Assembly: GCF_044761985.1 (NCBI RefSeq)
Contig: NZ_JBIWDK010000012.1
Span: 1-64,000, forward strand
Direction: 5' to 3'
Source: Peribacillus sp044761985
Lineage (GTDB): Bacteria > Bacillota > Bacilli > Bacillales > DSM-1321
DNA length: 64,000 nucleotides
Shown here: piece after piece, positions 55,367 to 63,906 of the stretch
How the letters are laid out: every line of letters starts with the position of its first letter
How positions within the stretch are numbered: position 1 is the stretch's first letter
Notes under the pieces: generated by a model
Seen by the model: the letters and a program-made list of their open reading frames with translations, nothing else
What the model was told of the DNA's origin: nothing
The model's database searches: none
Position numbers and translations under genes: made by a program

Positions 55367-55460
55367 AAAACCCCTCTCAATAAGAAAGATGTATGTTTCT
55401 ATAAATCACAATGCTATAATTTCTAATAAAGAATAAAATGGAAATTAAAGAGGGGTTTTT

Positions 55461-56122
55461 ATGTATAAATCACAAAAAAACTATCATTCAATTAATTTAA
55501 CCAAAGAGGATATTTTAGAGTTAGAAAGTATATTGGAAGATAATTTTGCCATAGGTAATACTAGAAAAAATTTTAATGTAGAAACTCCAAACAGGTCTTT
55601 AGAGCCTATGTCTATGTATGGATTTTTTGATGAACAAGTACCCAAAAATCTAGATTCCATTAGAATGAAATACACAGAATCTGCACAAGCACAAGGTTTT
55701 TCTTCAGTAAAGTATCTTAGCGTTTCTATCTATAATTTTGGAATTATTGTATCAATAGAAGGTGTAGATGAGGTATGGGTAAATGGCATGGCTCAGGTTA
55801 TTAATACATTTTTTAAAGAAAAAAATCTATTGTTTTACAGATAGCAAGTTATACCTCTTTTGTAGCAGGGGGAATATTAACACTCTGTGCGATTTCTATT
55901 GTTAGTTCAATAAAAGAAGAACAGATACTTTCTTCTTTTTTATCTGGTCTCTTATTTTGCTTGATGTTGGTGTTATTCTATCTGATCTATAAGAGAAAAA
56001 TTTTCCCACCAGTAAAGCTTAAATTTACTACTAAAGATAAAAAAGACTGGGGACTAATTTGGGCTGCTATAGGTACAATAGTTACAATAGTGGGGACTGT
56101 TTATACGATTTTCAGCGGGTGA
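55461..56122 (+). pseudogene. Membrane-anchored hypothetical protein, frame broken
   Basis: First frame (55461-55844) gives a 127-residue soluble domain (MYKSQKNYHSINLTKEDILE ... VWVNGMAQVINTFFKEKN). A second frame, overlapping its end, continues to 56122 with QIASYTSFVAGGILTLCAIS, a second hydrophobic segment and WGLIWAAIGTIVTIVGTVYT. No start codon of quality opens the second frame, so one frameshifted gene (about 220 residues) is likelier than two. Soluble domain plus three membrane segments resembles membrane effectors of phage-borne defence genes in layout only. Confidence 0.5.
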
Positions 56123-56165
56123 AAATAAATTACAATGCGAGTATTTTTCATTAGCTATATTTTTA

Positions 56166-56222
56166 CCCCCCCCCCCCCAACCAACCTCATACCATGCTCC
56201 CCCTGTGGGGGGGTGTTTTTTT
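56166..56222 (+). terminator. Poly-C tract and terminator
   Basis: Thirteen C in a row (56166-56178) in an AT-rich region, then ctccccctgtggggggg followed by tgtttttttt. The second part looks like a terminator; the C run could pair with the G run in alternative folds and is prone to slippage. Confidence 0.6.
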
Positions 56223-56310
56223 TGTGTCTATTTCACCCCTGCTTTATTGGATATTTAAAAGCTAATCTAGAAGTCATTAATAGATTTAAATATAAAAGTC
56301 ACGCTTTTGA

Positions 56311-57114
56311 TTATTTCACTCGTATTTTTTGACCAATGATAATGTTGTATTTTCTATCAAGGTCATTCCAAACTTTAATCTGTTTAATTGTGCTACCATA
56401 TTTCTTCGCAAGATCAGATACAGTATCGCCTTTTGTAACTTTGTGATAGGTAAATTCAGCTGTGTATGGCACTTTAAGTTTTTGACCTACAGCGATTTTA
56501 TCAGGATTCATTACCCCATTCAGGCTTTGTATCGCTTTAACAGTTGTATTATATCTATTAGAAATAGCAGTAAGAGTATCGCCTGATTAAACTATATAAG
56601 AGATGGATTTTACACTCCCAGCTGTATTCTTTACGGAAGTACTTTTTCTATCAAGTACCTCATTATCATATTTAACAAGATTATTCGCTTCAATAATGGA
56701 AATAATCTTGGCTTGATAGTCTGGATCAGTCGCATATCCTGCTTCGTGGATTGCCTTAATTTGAGCCTTATAATTGGTAAAGCCAAGGGCTTTTTTATAA
56801 CGGCCGTTTACATTAAGGAAAGACCCGTAATCTTTAATCGAAGTGGACCAATTCGGATAGGAACGAAAGTTTGCTGTAATTTTATAGGTTACTCCACCGT
56901 ATACTTCCCATGTGCGCATGGCTGATGAATTACCACTGTAGTTACCTTTAATGCCAAATAGGTTGTTATACTTTTTGGAAAGTCCAGATGTACCCCATGA
57001 TGATTCAAGTGCTGCTTGTGCAATTGCGACAGACGGTAATACTTTATAAACCTCCCATAGTGAGAGAGCCTCATCTTTTACTTTCCTAATAAAATTTTCA
57101 GTTTTTGCACTCAT
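56311..57114 (-). pseudogene. Endolysin (glucosaminidase plus two LysM) split by a stop codon
   Basis: Residues 1-150 are a FlgJ/glucosaminidase domain with the catalytic glutamate in AQAALESSWGTSG and the YATDPDYQAKI block. The frame reads SVKSISYIV then TAA at 56587-56589, then in the same frame SGDTLTAISNRYNTTVKAIQ, the start of the first LysM, followed by a second LysM ending IIIGQKIRVK. The TAA is one base from AAA, the lysine usual in YxVKxGDT. Without readthrough a catalytic domain lacking its wall-binding part is made, which may still lyse cells. Confidence 0.85.
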
Positions 57115-57166
57115 CTAAATCATCTCCTTTTGTTTTTAAAAAAAGTAAATAGCACCCGAAGGCAGC

Positions 57167-57445
57167 TTATTTTGTACTTTCTATACGATTCTTTAATACT
57201 TCATAAAGACCAGTACCTCCAAGCCCTGCATAAGCTTCGGCCCACAATCTTAAAGTGATATCCATATCTGTAAATGGAAATGCCACGGATCCTATTCCTA
57301 ATCCTGCAACCAAACTTACAATAGGTAATGCATTGTTTGGTAATTTAACTGTCCTTTTAATAACTTGAACAAATGCCGTGACTATAGGTGCTAAGATAGT
57401 TGTAAAGATTATTACTTGCTGCATGACTTCGTTTTCCACAACCAT
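57167..57445 (-). CDS. Phage holin (A118/Hol118-like)
   Basis: A 92-residue protein with two to three membrane segments, starting with aaggagg upstream. The pattern VTAFVQVIKRTVKLPNNALP ... LAGLGIG ... LRLWAEAYAGLGGTGLYEVL matches Listeria A118-type holins. It would open the membrane for the endolysin encoded next on the same strand. Confidence 0.8.
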   Translation of the reverse strand: MVVENEVMQQVIIFTTILAPIVTAFVQVIKRTVKLPNNALPIVSLVAGLGIGSVAFPFTDMDITLRLWAEAYAGLGGTGLYEVLKNRIESTK

Positions 57446-57451
57446 TCCTCC

Positions 57452-57854
57452 TTATGGTAAAAAAGCTTGTACAATTAAATAAAGAACGCCACTGCCGCCG
57501 AATACAGCGACAGTAACCCTTCCCCATGATTTCCCACTTCTGTTTTCTCGTTTCAATATTTGGCTGTTGCTCTTGTGTATCCTTCCCAATAACATGATCA
57601 AGCAATTTATTTGTTATCATTTTATTCTCGTTGACTAGGTCCCTGGTTGATTCATTCCCCTTCATGACGGTTAGTTCTAAACTGCTTTGTCCTGATTGTA
57701 ATTTAGCAAGGTCAGTTTTAAGTAGAGATACATCTTGCTGAAACTTTTCATCATTTTACTTCAACTGCAAAAGTTGTTCACGGTGACTTTCGAGTTCTTG
57801 ATCTACTGCTTTAAATTTTTCATCATGTTCCTGAACCTTACTTTCCAATTCCAT
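57452..57854 (-). pseudogene. XhlA-like lysis protein, nonsense and frameshift
   Basis: From ATG 57854 (ggagggg upstream): MELESKVQEHDEKFKAVDQE ... QLLQLK, TAA, then in frame NDEKFQQDVSLLKTDLAKLQ ... TQEQQPNIET; a shift then gives NRSGKSWGRVTVAVFGGSGV and LYLIVQAFLP. Coiled coil plus one C-terminal membrane segment is the XhlA/hemolysin layout found before phage holins. The TAA replaces an expected lysine codon (AAA). Confidence 0.75.
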
Positions 57855-57984
57855 CCCCTCCAATTCCCTCATTTCCCTATACCCCTCTCTATTTATCCAT
57901 AAAAAATACACCCCCTAAGAGGTGCATAGTTTGTTACTTGTATAAAATCTAAAAAAGTACCGTGGCTTTAACTTCTTAGTTGTA

Positions 57985-58539
57985 TTATCTCGTATTCGAG
58001 CACTTAATAAATCCTTGTTTAGACTCATTATTAGAAACATATCTAACCTTATACCATTTAAAATCTTTAGATACATCTTTAATATCAACTCTAATACCAT
58101 AAGGAATAGCAGTAATAATTTTTGACTTTATGCTAGGTGACTTCCGTAGGTTCAAACCATTCGAGCTATTGATGATTGCATAATCTGCTGCATTAAAATT
58201 TGCATTTATATATTTTGTTTTAACATATCCTTTAATAATCTTACCATTCGGTTTTTTATGGGTCACTTGTACCCAATTCTCTTTTTTCTTCACTAAAAAT
58301 TTCTTCACTTTCAACTCATTTGGTGTATACATTCCTTCATTGTCTTCATAACCACTTTTAATTGTAGCGATTTTCTTACCATTAGGCTTCTTATAAAGAG
58401 CTATAGAATCTCCATCAATTAGGACTTTATAATTTGACTTCGGGCTATTAGTTGCTGCCTCTGCAGTTGATGTTAAAAAAGGTGTTATTATGCTCAAAAT
58501 AAGAGCAATTGCAATGATTATCTTAAATATGTTTTTCAA
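57985..58539 (-). CDS. Secreted SH3-domain protein
   Basis: A 184-residue protein with a signal peptide ending STAEAA (about 29) and a C-terminal SH3_3-type domain (SNGLNLRKSPSIKSKIITAI ... WYKVRYV). SH3_3 domains bind peptidoglycan. Signal peptide and upstream DNA are nearly the same as those of 58741-59925. Ribosome site in ggggaga. Confidence 0.75.
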   Translation of the reverse strand: MKNIFKIIIAIALILSIITPFLTSTAEAATNSPKSNYKVLIDGDSIALYKKPNGKKIATIKSGYEDNEGMYTPNELKVKKFLVKKKENWVQVTHKKPNGKIIKGYVKTKYINANFNAADYAIINSSNGLNLRKSPSIKSKIITAIPYGIRVDIKDVSKDFKWYKVRYVSNNESKQGFIKCSNTR

Positions 58540-58668
58540 TTCTATCTCCCCTTAGGTATTATTTACTATCTTATATTAGCAAATAATACCTAAAAAGTAT
58601 TTATTTATTTATAAAAGAGATAAAATATACACTTCTTTGGGTGTTTGCTTTGTTGCGCATAATCTTCC
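58451..58668. repeat. Direct repeat, copy A
   Basis: About 218 bases covering the promoter region and signal-peptide coding part of the SH3 gene; matched by 59837-60054 with some substitutions. The mature protein parts that follow differ. Confidence 0.8.
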
Positions 58669-58740
58669 AAGTTACACAAAAAAAATCCAACAAACCATTA
58701 TTGACTTTTTTCGGTAAATTAACAAATTGTTTTATTTCTT

Positions 58741-59925
58741 TCATTTACGATAAAATTTTGCATCTACCAAACCAACCATTCCTTCCCCTGTAATATTAAT
58801 ACCAAATATATCTTTGTCTGAAATATCTATATCTATTGGAATAGGAGCCTCTCCATCTTGAAGATAATACTTACTTTCTTTCCAAGAATAACGGTCTTTG
58901 CAGTAAATCGTCAAAGTCGAGATTTGTTTACTACTTCCTACTTTATGCGTTTTCCAGTATTCATTAAGTGCAAAAAAAGCTGTAAAACGATTGTAATTAC
59001 CATTAGTCAAGTGAAAATTTGGGCTAGCAAGAGAACCCTTGTTTTTCATATAAATTCCGTGATTATACAACTCATTTCGATTACTTTTAAATTTTAAAGC
59101 TGGCAATAAACTGGGATTATCTTCAATTAACCAATTTTCTCCTTCTGGCATTTGCTCAATATAGGAAAATGAAAAACGCTTTTCTACTTCATTTGTTTCT
59201 TCCTCAAGGTATGAAACAGTCTTAGCTGGAAGATGATCTATTTTTTTAGTATTACGTTGTGCCTCACCTCTCCATTTATATTCTGCTACATCCTCAAATC
59301 TTATGCTAGCTTGTTCAAAATTCAAATTATTTATCAAACTTTCTGTGTCTCGTAATGCAAAAAAAATTTCTCGTTCATAATACACACGATCCAGTTGTAC
59401 TTGTGCTGGACTTATATAAGATTTCATTAATCCCTCACGCTTTTTTTTATTTTTCACCTTTTTAATATTTTCAGTAGAGACTCTTGTCATATCTTTTTCT
59501 AACTTTTCATAAGATTTATCTGCAATGGTTTCGAAATCTCCTGCATCTAATGAAGCGATAAATGTATTAGTACTCTTTTTAAGATTCTCTCCTTTAACCT
59601 TAGCAATTTCATAATATTCTGCTTGAGTAGTTGGGTATTTCAAATACTTTGCTGAAACATAGGCTTTTCTATCTTTATTTTTGTATTTGTATTTTATTGT
59701 GGACCAACCATTATTGTTTTTTACATATACAGTTACTTTTTTACCTTTATTCAAAGTCCCTAATTTTTTTGACTTAGTTGAGGCTTTTTCTCTAACATAT
59801 AGTTTATCTGCCTTTACAGTTGCAGAATAAGTCTTAGTTGCTGCCTCTGCAAATGATGTTAAAAAAGGTGTTATTATGCTCAAAATAAGAGCAAATGCAA
59901 TGATAATCTTAAATATGTTTTTCAA
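58741..59925 (-). CDS. Secreted protein with N-terminal SH3 domain
   Basis: A 394-residue protein. Signal peptide (1-29, ending SFAEAA), an SH3_3 domain (about 33-95; ADKLYVREKASTKSKKLGTL ... KAYVSAKYL) and a long helical and beta-rich part of unknown type (EYYEIAKVKGENLKKSTNTF onward). Likely cell-wall-bound. It shares its leader and promoter with the preceding SH3 gene. A candidate surface or superinfection factor of element 2. Confidence 0.75.
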   Translation of the reverse strand: MKNIFKIIIAFALILSIITPFLTSFAEAATKTYSATVKADKLYVREKASTKSKKLGTLNKGKKVTVYVKNNNGWSTIKYKYKNKDRKAYVSAKYLKYPTTQAEYYEIAKVKGENLKKSTNTFIASLDAGDFETIADKSYEKLEKDMTRVSTENIKKVKNKKKREGLMKSYISPAQVQLDRVYYEREIFFALRDTESLINNLNFEQASIRFEDVAEYKWRGEAQRNTKKIDHLPAKTVSYLEEETNEVEKRFSFSYIEQMPEGENWLIEDNPSLLPALKFKSNRNELYNHGIYMKNKGSLASPNFHLTNGNYNRFTAFFALNEYWKTHKVGSSKQISTLTIYCKDRYSWKESKYYLQDGEAPIPIDIDISDKDIFGINITGEGMVGLVDAKFYRK

Positions 59926-60054
59926 TTTTCTCTCCCCTTTTTAGGTATAATTAACTACTCTATACTAGCAAATAATACCTAAAAAGTATTTATTTATTTT
60001 AAACTATTAAAAATACACCTCTATAGGTGTTTGCTTTGTTGAGTGTTATCTTCC
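59837..60054. repeat. Direct repeat, copy B
   Basis: Copy of 58451-58668 upstream of the 394-residue SH3 protein. The repeat supplies the same promoter region and leader to a different mature protein. Confidence 0.8.
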
Positions 60055-60093
60055 CAATACGCAAAAAAAAGTCTCAATAGGCTTTTTTCAATC

Positions 60094-60426
60094 TTATATA
60101 TCACCTGGTGGTAAGAACTTCCCTGAGCTTGTAAATAACTTCCCTTTTCTATATGCATTTCGACCTCTATTTTGCTCATCTACTGGTGCTTTTGAATTCG
60201 GTTTTGGTGAAATTTGATAGTTAATTATAGCTTTTTTGCTAAGCATATCATGTTCTGTTTGCTCTAAATCAATTAATTCATTCTTTAATGTTGTTATTTC
60301 ATCCATTACTCGAGACAACCTCTTTTTAACAACAGATAAATCTATATTTTCCCTGGCCCAATATATTGTTTCTGATATAGCCTCAAGCTCCGATTTAAAA
60401 TCACTAATTAAATCTTTATTTATCAT
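60094..60426 (-). CDS. Hypothetical helical protein (element 2)
   Basis: A 110-residue protein from ATG 60426 (ggggatg upstream). Helical N-terminal part (LISDFKSELEAISETIYWAR ... LKNELIDLEQTEHDML), basic C-terminus. No family recognised. Confidence 0.55.
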   Translation of the reverse strand: MINKDLISDFKSELEAISETIYWARENIDLSVVKKRLSRVMDEITTLKNELIDLEQTEHDMLSKKAIINYQISPKPNSKAPVDEQNRGRNAYRKGKLFTSSGKFLPPGDI

Positions 60427-60520
60427 TCTACATCCCCTCATTTTCTTTGGTATATATATATATATCGGCAAAATAATGCTGGTGATAACAAAAAAGTCAG
60501 TTTAAGACTAACTAAAAAAA

Positions 60521-60543
60521 AGCATCTCAAATCGTGAGATGCT
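60521..60543 (-). terminator. Terminator for 60558-60830
   Basis: agcatctcaaatcgtgagatgct perfect stem with an A-run on the plus-strand side. Confidence 0.85.
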
Positions 60544-60557
60544 CCGTACTTTTATTT

Positions 60558-60830
60558 TCAAATCTTAAATACTAAAGGTGAATCTTCCATAATCCTATCA
60601 ATTTCTTCTTGATCAAACAGTCCGTTATAAGGTAGTGGGAAAATTTCTTCTGTTAATATTTCTTCCATCCTTTTCTCATCCTTCTCACCTAACCTATGAG
60701 GAGAAGTAATCTCTAAATTCACACTTAAAAGCTCCGCATTAAATCTATTTTGTCCAATATATCCTTCTAAAAGAAGCGTTCTATTCCCCTTTTTTACATT
60801 TACTTTTGTGATTTGTATTTGCATTTGCAA
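60558..60830 (-). CDS. Hypothetical small protein (element 2)
   Basis: A 90-residue acidic protein beginning MQMQIQITKVNVKKGNRTLL, with a beta-rich start and RMEEILTEEIFPLPYNG. Ribosome site gggggatt. Own terminator. Family unknown; phage-type. Confidence 0.55.
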   Translation of the reverse strand: MQMQIQITKVNVKKGNRTLLLEGYIGQNRFNAELLSVNLEITSPHRLGEKDEKRMEEILTEEIFPLPYNGLFDQEEIDRIMEDSPLVFKI

Positions 60831-60903
60831 TCCCCCTTATTTTCTTTATTATAAAACAAAAATAAATTTTCTAAAGATTAAGAGTCTTGTTATAACATGA
60901 TGC

Positions 60904-61044
60904 TTATACTGATAATATTGGTTTACCAATTCCGTCTAGCCCTAATGCTTCTAAATCCTTACCGACAGCATTTCTAAATGTCACTGGAACCTGTGATAAA
61001 GTTCTTCGCTCCGCAATTATTAATGCTACATACATATCAACCAT
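60904..61044 (-). CDS. Small phage protein (XkdX/CD1375-like), copy 2
   Basis: A 46-residue protein, MVDMYVALIIAERRTLSQVP then VTFRNAVGKDLEALGLDG, close to the short proteins that follow tail-appendage genes in Bacillus and Clostridium phages (CD1375/XkdX-like). It shares the MVDMYVxL start with the preceding gene, so the two are tandem duplicates that diverged at the C-terminus. Start at 61044 has gaaggagga upstream. Confidence 0.7.
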   Translation of the reverse strand: MVDMYVALIIAERRTLSQVPVTFRNAVGKDLEALGLDGIGKPILSV

Positions 61045-61153
61045 TTGTATTTCCTCCTTCAATAATAGTTTTAACTTCTGTACGAAATTCATCTGGAACT
61101 GACTCAATCGTCCTCCTATTTGCTTGTACCAATCGTACATACATATCAACCAT
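61037..61153 (-). CDS. Small phage protein (XkdX/CD1375-like), copy 1
   Basis: A 38-residue protein, MVDMYVRLVQANRRTIESVP then DEFRTEVKTIIEGGN. It overlaps the gene before (61146-61153) and the gene after (61037-61044) by the same eight bases, ATGGTTGA. Its start codon lies within the upstream gene's end, so it depends on translational coupling. Confidence 0.7.
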   Translation of the reverse strand: MVDMYVRLVQANRRTIESVPDEFRTEVKTIIEGGNTNG

Positions 61154-61409
61154 CCTTACACACTTCCTTCGAAAGTAATTCTTCGTAAATTGTTGCTAAT
61201 ACTTCGAATTGGACGAGATTGTCTTCCGTAACTTGTTTTTCAAGACGGTCAACTTTTTGTTCTAATGACTCAAATACTCCTAATTCTGGATTTTGAATAC
61301 CCTCTACATCTGTAGGTACTTTGACGGTCTGAATTACCGTTTCTCCGTCTTTAGTATATTCAATCACCTTCATGTCCCCTCTGATTGTTTCACGTAGTAT
61401 ACTCAACAT
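61146..61409 (-). CDS. Phage tail-module protein
   Basis: An 87-residue protein with a coiled coil (ESLEQKVDRLEKQVTEDNLV). By position between the tail appendage and XkdX-like genes it matches XkdW-type proteins; the sequence is too short for more. Ends in CKDG with the eight-base overlap into the next start. Confidence 0.6.
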   Translation of the reverse strand: MLSILRETIRGDMKVIEYTKDGETVIQTVKVPTDVEGIQNPELGVFESLEQKVDRLEKQVTEDNLVQFEVLATIYEELLSKEVCKDG

Positions 61410-61425
61410 AAAATTTATCCCTCCC

Positions 61426-61999
61426 TTAAATTAAACAAATAATACTTGCTCTAGCACCCGATGTAGAGAAATAAGATGGAGAGGTGTTCGATCCTCTTAA
61501 GTTTTTTATTTCAACAACTATACTTGAATTATATCTGAGAAATAAACCATTTAAGTTAAGTGTAGGTGTATGTGGACTATGCCATGCGTAAGTAGGTGAA
61601 GCGTAATTAACTATAGACCCTAGTGTAAGTTTCACACCGTCGATAGTAAATAGTAACAACAAACTCTGTAAATTGATTTCCACCCGCAATCATTAATCCA
61701 GCTATCAACCCACCACCACTTATAGAGAATAATGTAAGCGACTCTCCATAATTTAGATTTGATCTTCCGTAACCCGACCATTGTTGTGATAAAATACTAA
61801 AATCTTTAAAATTGGTACCACCAGGAGGAGTAGGTTTATCATAAACTTTCTTCAAAAAATTCATGACATTGCTAGAGTCTGCCGTAGTGGGATTAGGCAC
61901 ACCTATCAAATCTGTCTTGGTTTTAATATCTGTTATTTTATCTGTTTGGAGCTTGATAGTATCCTGAATAGCTTTTGTAGGTAAACTAATCTCTGGCAT
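61426..61999 (-). pseudogene. Tail-appendage protein, frameshifted
   Basis: From ATG 61999: MPEISLPTKAIQDTIKLQTD ... GGNQFTEFVVTIYYRR, then a one-base shift near 61625 and TIDGVKLTLGSIVNYASPTY ... FSTSGARASIICLI. Together about 190 residues of a glycine-rich beta structure typical of phage receptor-binding proteins. Its ATG overlaps the stop of the gene before by one base. Confidence 0.65.
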
Positions 62000-62418
62000 T
62001 ATAAGACCTCCTCATAAACAAAAGTAAGACCATCTTTAGCAGTATTGGTCTTAAATCCATACCTATATTTCTTTTTATCAGATGTAACGAATTGATGTGG
62101 CATAGTATCCGCCTGATGTGTAGCAAGGGATTTCTCCAAATTTGTTTTCAAATCGTTAATGGTTACCATGGCCGCCTCTTTTGCAGCATCGACCTTTTCC
62201 TGGGCCCCTTCAGGAGTTTCAAATATTAAACTCTGATTGATGGTTGCAGAGATATTAGAGGTATTTCCAATCAGGGTCATAATATCAATAGTTTTCTCAA
62301 CAATATCGGAGCCTCCGCCTGCAGGGATATATTCAGCGTTTGTCTTCGCATTGCCGTATGAATAAAGAACATCCTCTTTTGTATCCCTTGCTGTTAGCGC
62401 TGCACCATTTACCTCCAC
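61999..62418 (-). CDS. Tail fibre/appendage protein
   Basis: A 139-residue protein with GAALTARDTKEDVLYSYGNA at the start and the block HQADTMPHQFVTSDKKKYRY near the end, familiar from Bacillus phage tail fibres and minor structural proteins. It is the first gene of the tail module; its start lacks upstream phage genes, so the rest of the structural region has been lost. Confidence 0.65.
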   Translation of the reverse strand: MEVNGAALTARDTKEDVLYSYGNAKTNAEYIPAGGGSDIVEKTIDIMTLIGNTSNISATINQSLIFETPEGAQEKVDAAKEAAMVTINDLKTNLEKSLATHQADTMPHQFVTSDKKKYRYGFKTNTAKDGLTFVYEEVL

Positions 62419-62474
62419 CTAAGTCATACCAGGTAATGTCCGTCTTCTTCGAACCATAAATTTGGGAGGATTTT

Positions 62475-62642
62475 ATGGATTATTTTAATTCGACGCTAGA
62501 TGAAGCAGGAGATTACGACTTTGTTTCCAATGTAAATACCCAAAAGTGTTCTTGTTGTGACCAAGAAGTGTATCTATTCTTTAAACACACAAAGGTGGGC
62601 GACGGCCCGCCTCTTTATAAAAGGAGGTTTTATATTGGCTAG
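62475..62642 (+). CDS. Small Cys-motif protein coupled to the integrase
   Basis: A 55-residue frame (gggagga upstream) with KCSCCDQEVYLFF, a CxCC cluster that could bind metal, and a basic tail. Its stop (62640-62642) lies just past the TTG start of the integrase, giving an 8-base overlap and probable coupling. Position fits an excisionase-like or regulatory protein, but the family is unknown. Confidence 0.45.
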   Translation: MDYFNSTLDEAGDYDFVSNVNTQKCSCCDQEVYLFFKHTKVGDGPPLYKRRFYIG

Positions 62643-63793
62643 TTTTCATAAATATAAAAAGAAAGGTTCTAATAAAAATTTTTGGGAATATCGAATCGTA
62701 TATAAAGATTCGATAACTCAAAAGTTCAAAGAAAAGTCAAAGAAAGGATTTACTGGTAAGTCTGAGGCAAAATTAGCTGCAGAAGAAGCAGAAAGATTGA
62801 TTCGTGAGGGTTATAATCAAACAGATGAATCTTTGAAGTTATACTTACACACATGGTTAGAAGAATATAAAAAAGGTTTGGTAGCTAAAAACACACTTGA
62901 ATTGCATGAGCAAAACATTAAAAATCATATCATTCCTTATTTCAAAAACGTACTTTTAAAAGACGTTAGACCTATTTTGTATCAGAAGTTCATCAATCAA
63001 CTTGCAGAAAAAGATTATAGCAGACGGACAATTGAGATTATACACCAGACTATGTTTAATTCTTTTGAAAAAGCTATTGTTCTAGAAAAAGTTAAAAAAA
63101 ATCCATGTGCTGGGGTTGAAATAAGAGGAGAGAAAAAAAAGAGGGAAATACAATTTATCGAATCAGAACATATAGCTGAATTTTTACAGATTGCTTATAA
63201 GTATGATTATACTTATTGGCTATTTTATAAAGCACTAATTGAAACGGGTTTAAGAAAAGGTGAAGCAGCTGCGCTCCAGTGGACAGATATAAACTTGAAA
63301 GAGAAAACAATAAACATTAATAAATCACTTGGTTTCAAAGAAGCAAGTAAAGATAAAAGTAAGATATTTGGAGATACAAAAAATTTCAGTTCGAAGCACA
63401 TCATCACTATAAGTCATGGATTCGCTATTGATTTAAGTTTCCACAAAAAATACAAAAAATAAAAATGAAATTAAATTAAACCAAATGTATCAGCATGATC
63501 TTAATTTGGTCTTTTCTAGAAACGACGGAAGTTATTTACCGAAATCAAGCCTCTTTAATTCTTTTGCCCGCATATTAAAACAAGCTAACCTTCCATCGTT
63601 ACCCATACATTCATTGCGACGCACACATGCTGTTTTACAATTGGAAGCAGGAGCGAGTATGAAATATGTACAAGAACGACTAGGTCACGGTAGTATGCAG
63701 GTCACTTCTGATGTATATTCGCACATAAGTAAAAAGCTTGAAAAGGATGGAATGAACAAATTCGAAGAGCGCATGAAGAATGTCCTCAAATAA
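62635..63793 (+). pseudogene. Element 2 tyrosine integrase, frameshifted
   Basis: Integrase of about 385 residues from a TTG with aaggagg upstream. Arm domain MASFHKYKKKGSNKNFWEYR, SAM-like domain, catalytic R in TGLRKGEAAALQW. The frame ends in an A-rich run near 63450-63463 and continues in another frame as MYQHDLNLVFSRNDGSYLP with HSLRRTHAV, LGHGS and SDVYSHIS (nucleophile). It is clearly related to the element 1 integrase throughout. Confidence 0.9.
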
Positions 63794-63804
63794 TTATAAA
63801 ATTA

Positions 63805-63866
63805 TTTATGGGCATTTCAAGGGCAGTAATTATCAATCAAAATATTTCAATAAAATGCCCATAAAA
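63805..63866. repeat. Element 2 right arm-type repeats
   Basis: tttatgggca at 63805-63814, a weaker gggca at 63821-63825 and inverted tgcccataaa at 63856-63865, matching the left pair at 53901-53923. Confidence 0.7.
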
Positions 63867-63870
63867 TAAA

Positions 63871-63899
63871 AACCCCTGACACCAGAGGCGCCAAGGGTT
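63871..63899 (-). terminator. Current glnA terminator (element-supplied)
   Basis: aacccctgacaccagaggcgccaagggtt stem after the glnA stop. It differs from the displaced host terminator at 47893-47921, so element 2 brought its own. Confidence 0.7.
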
Positions 63900-63906
63900 T
63901 GTGTTA

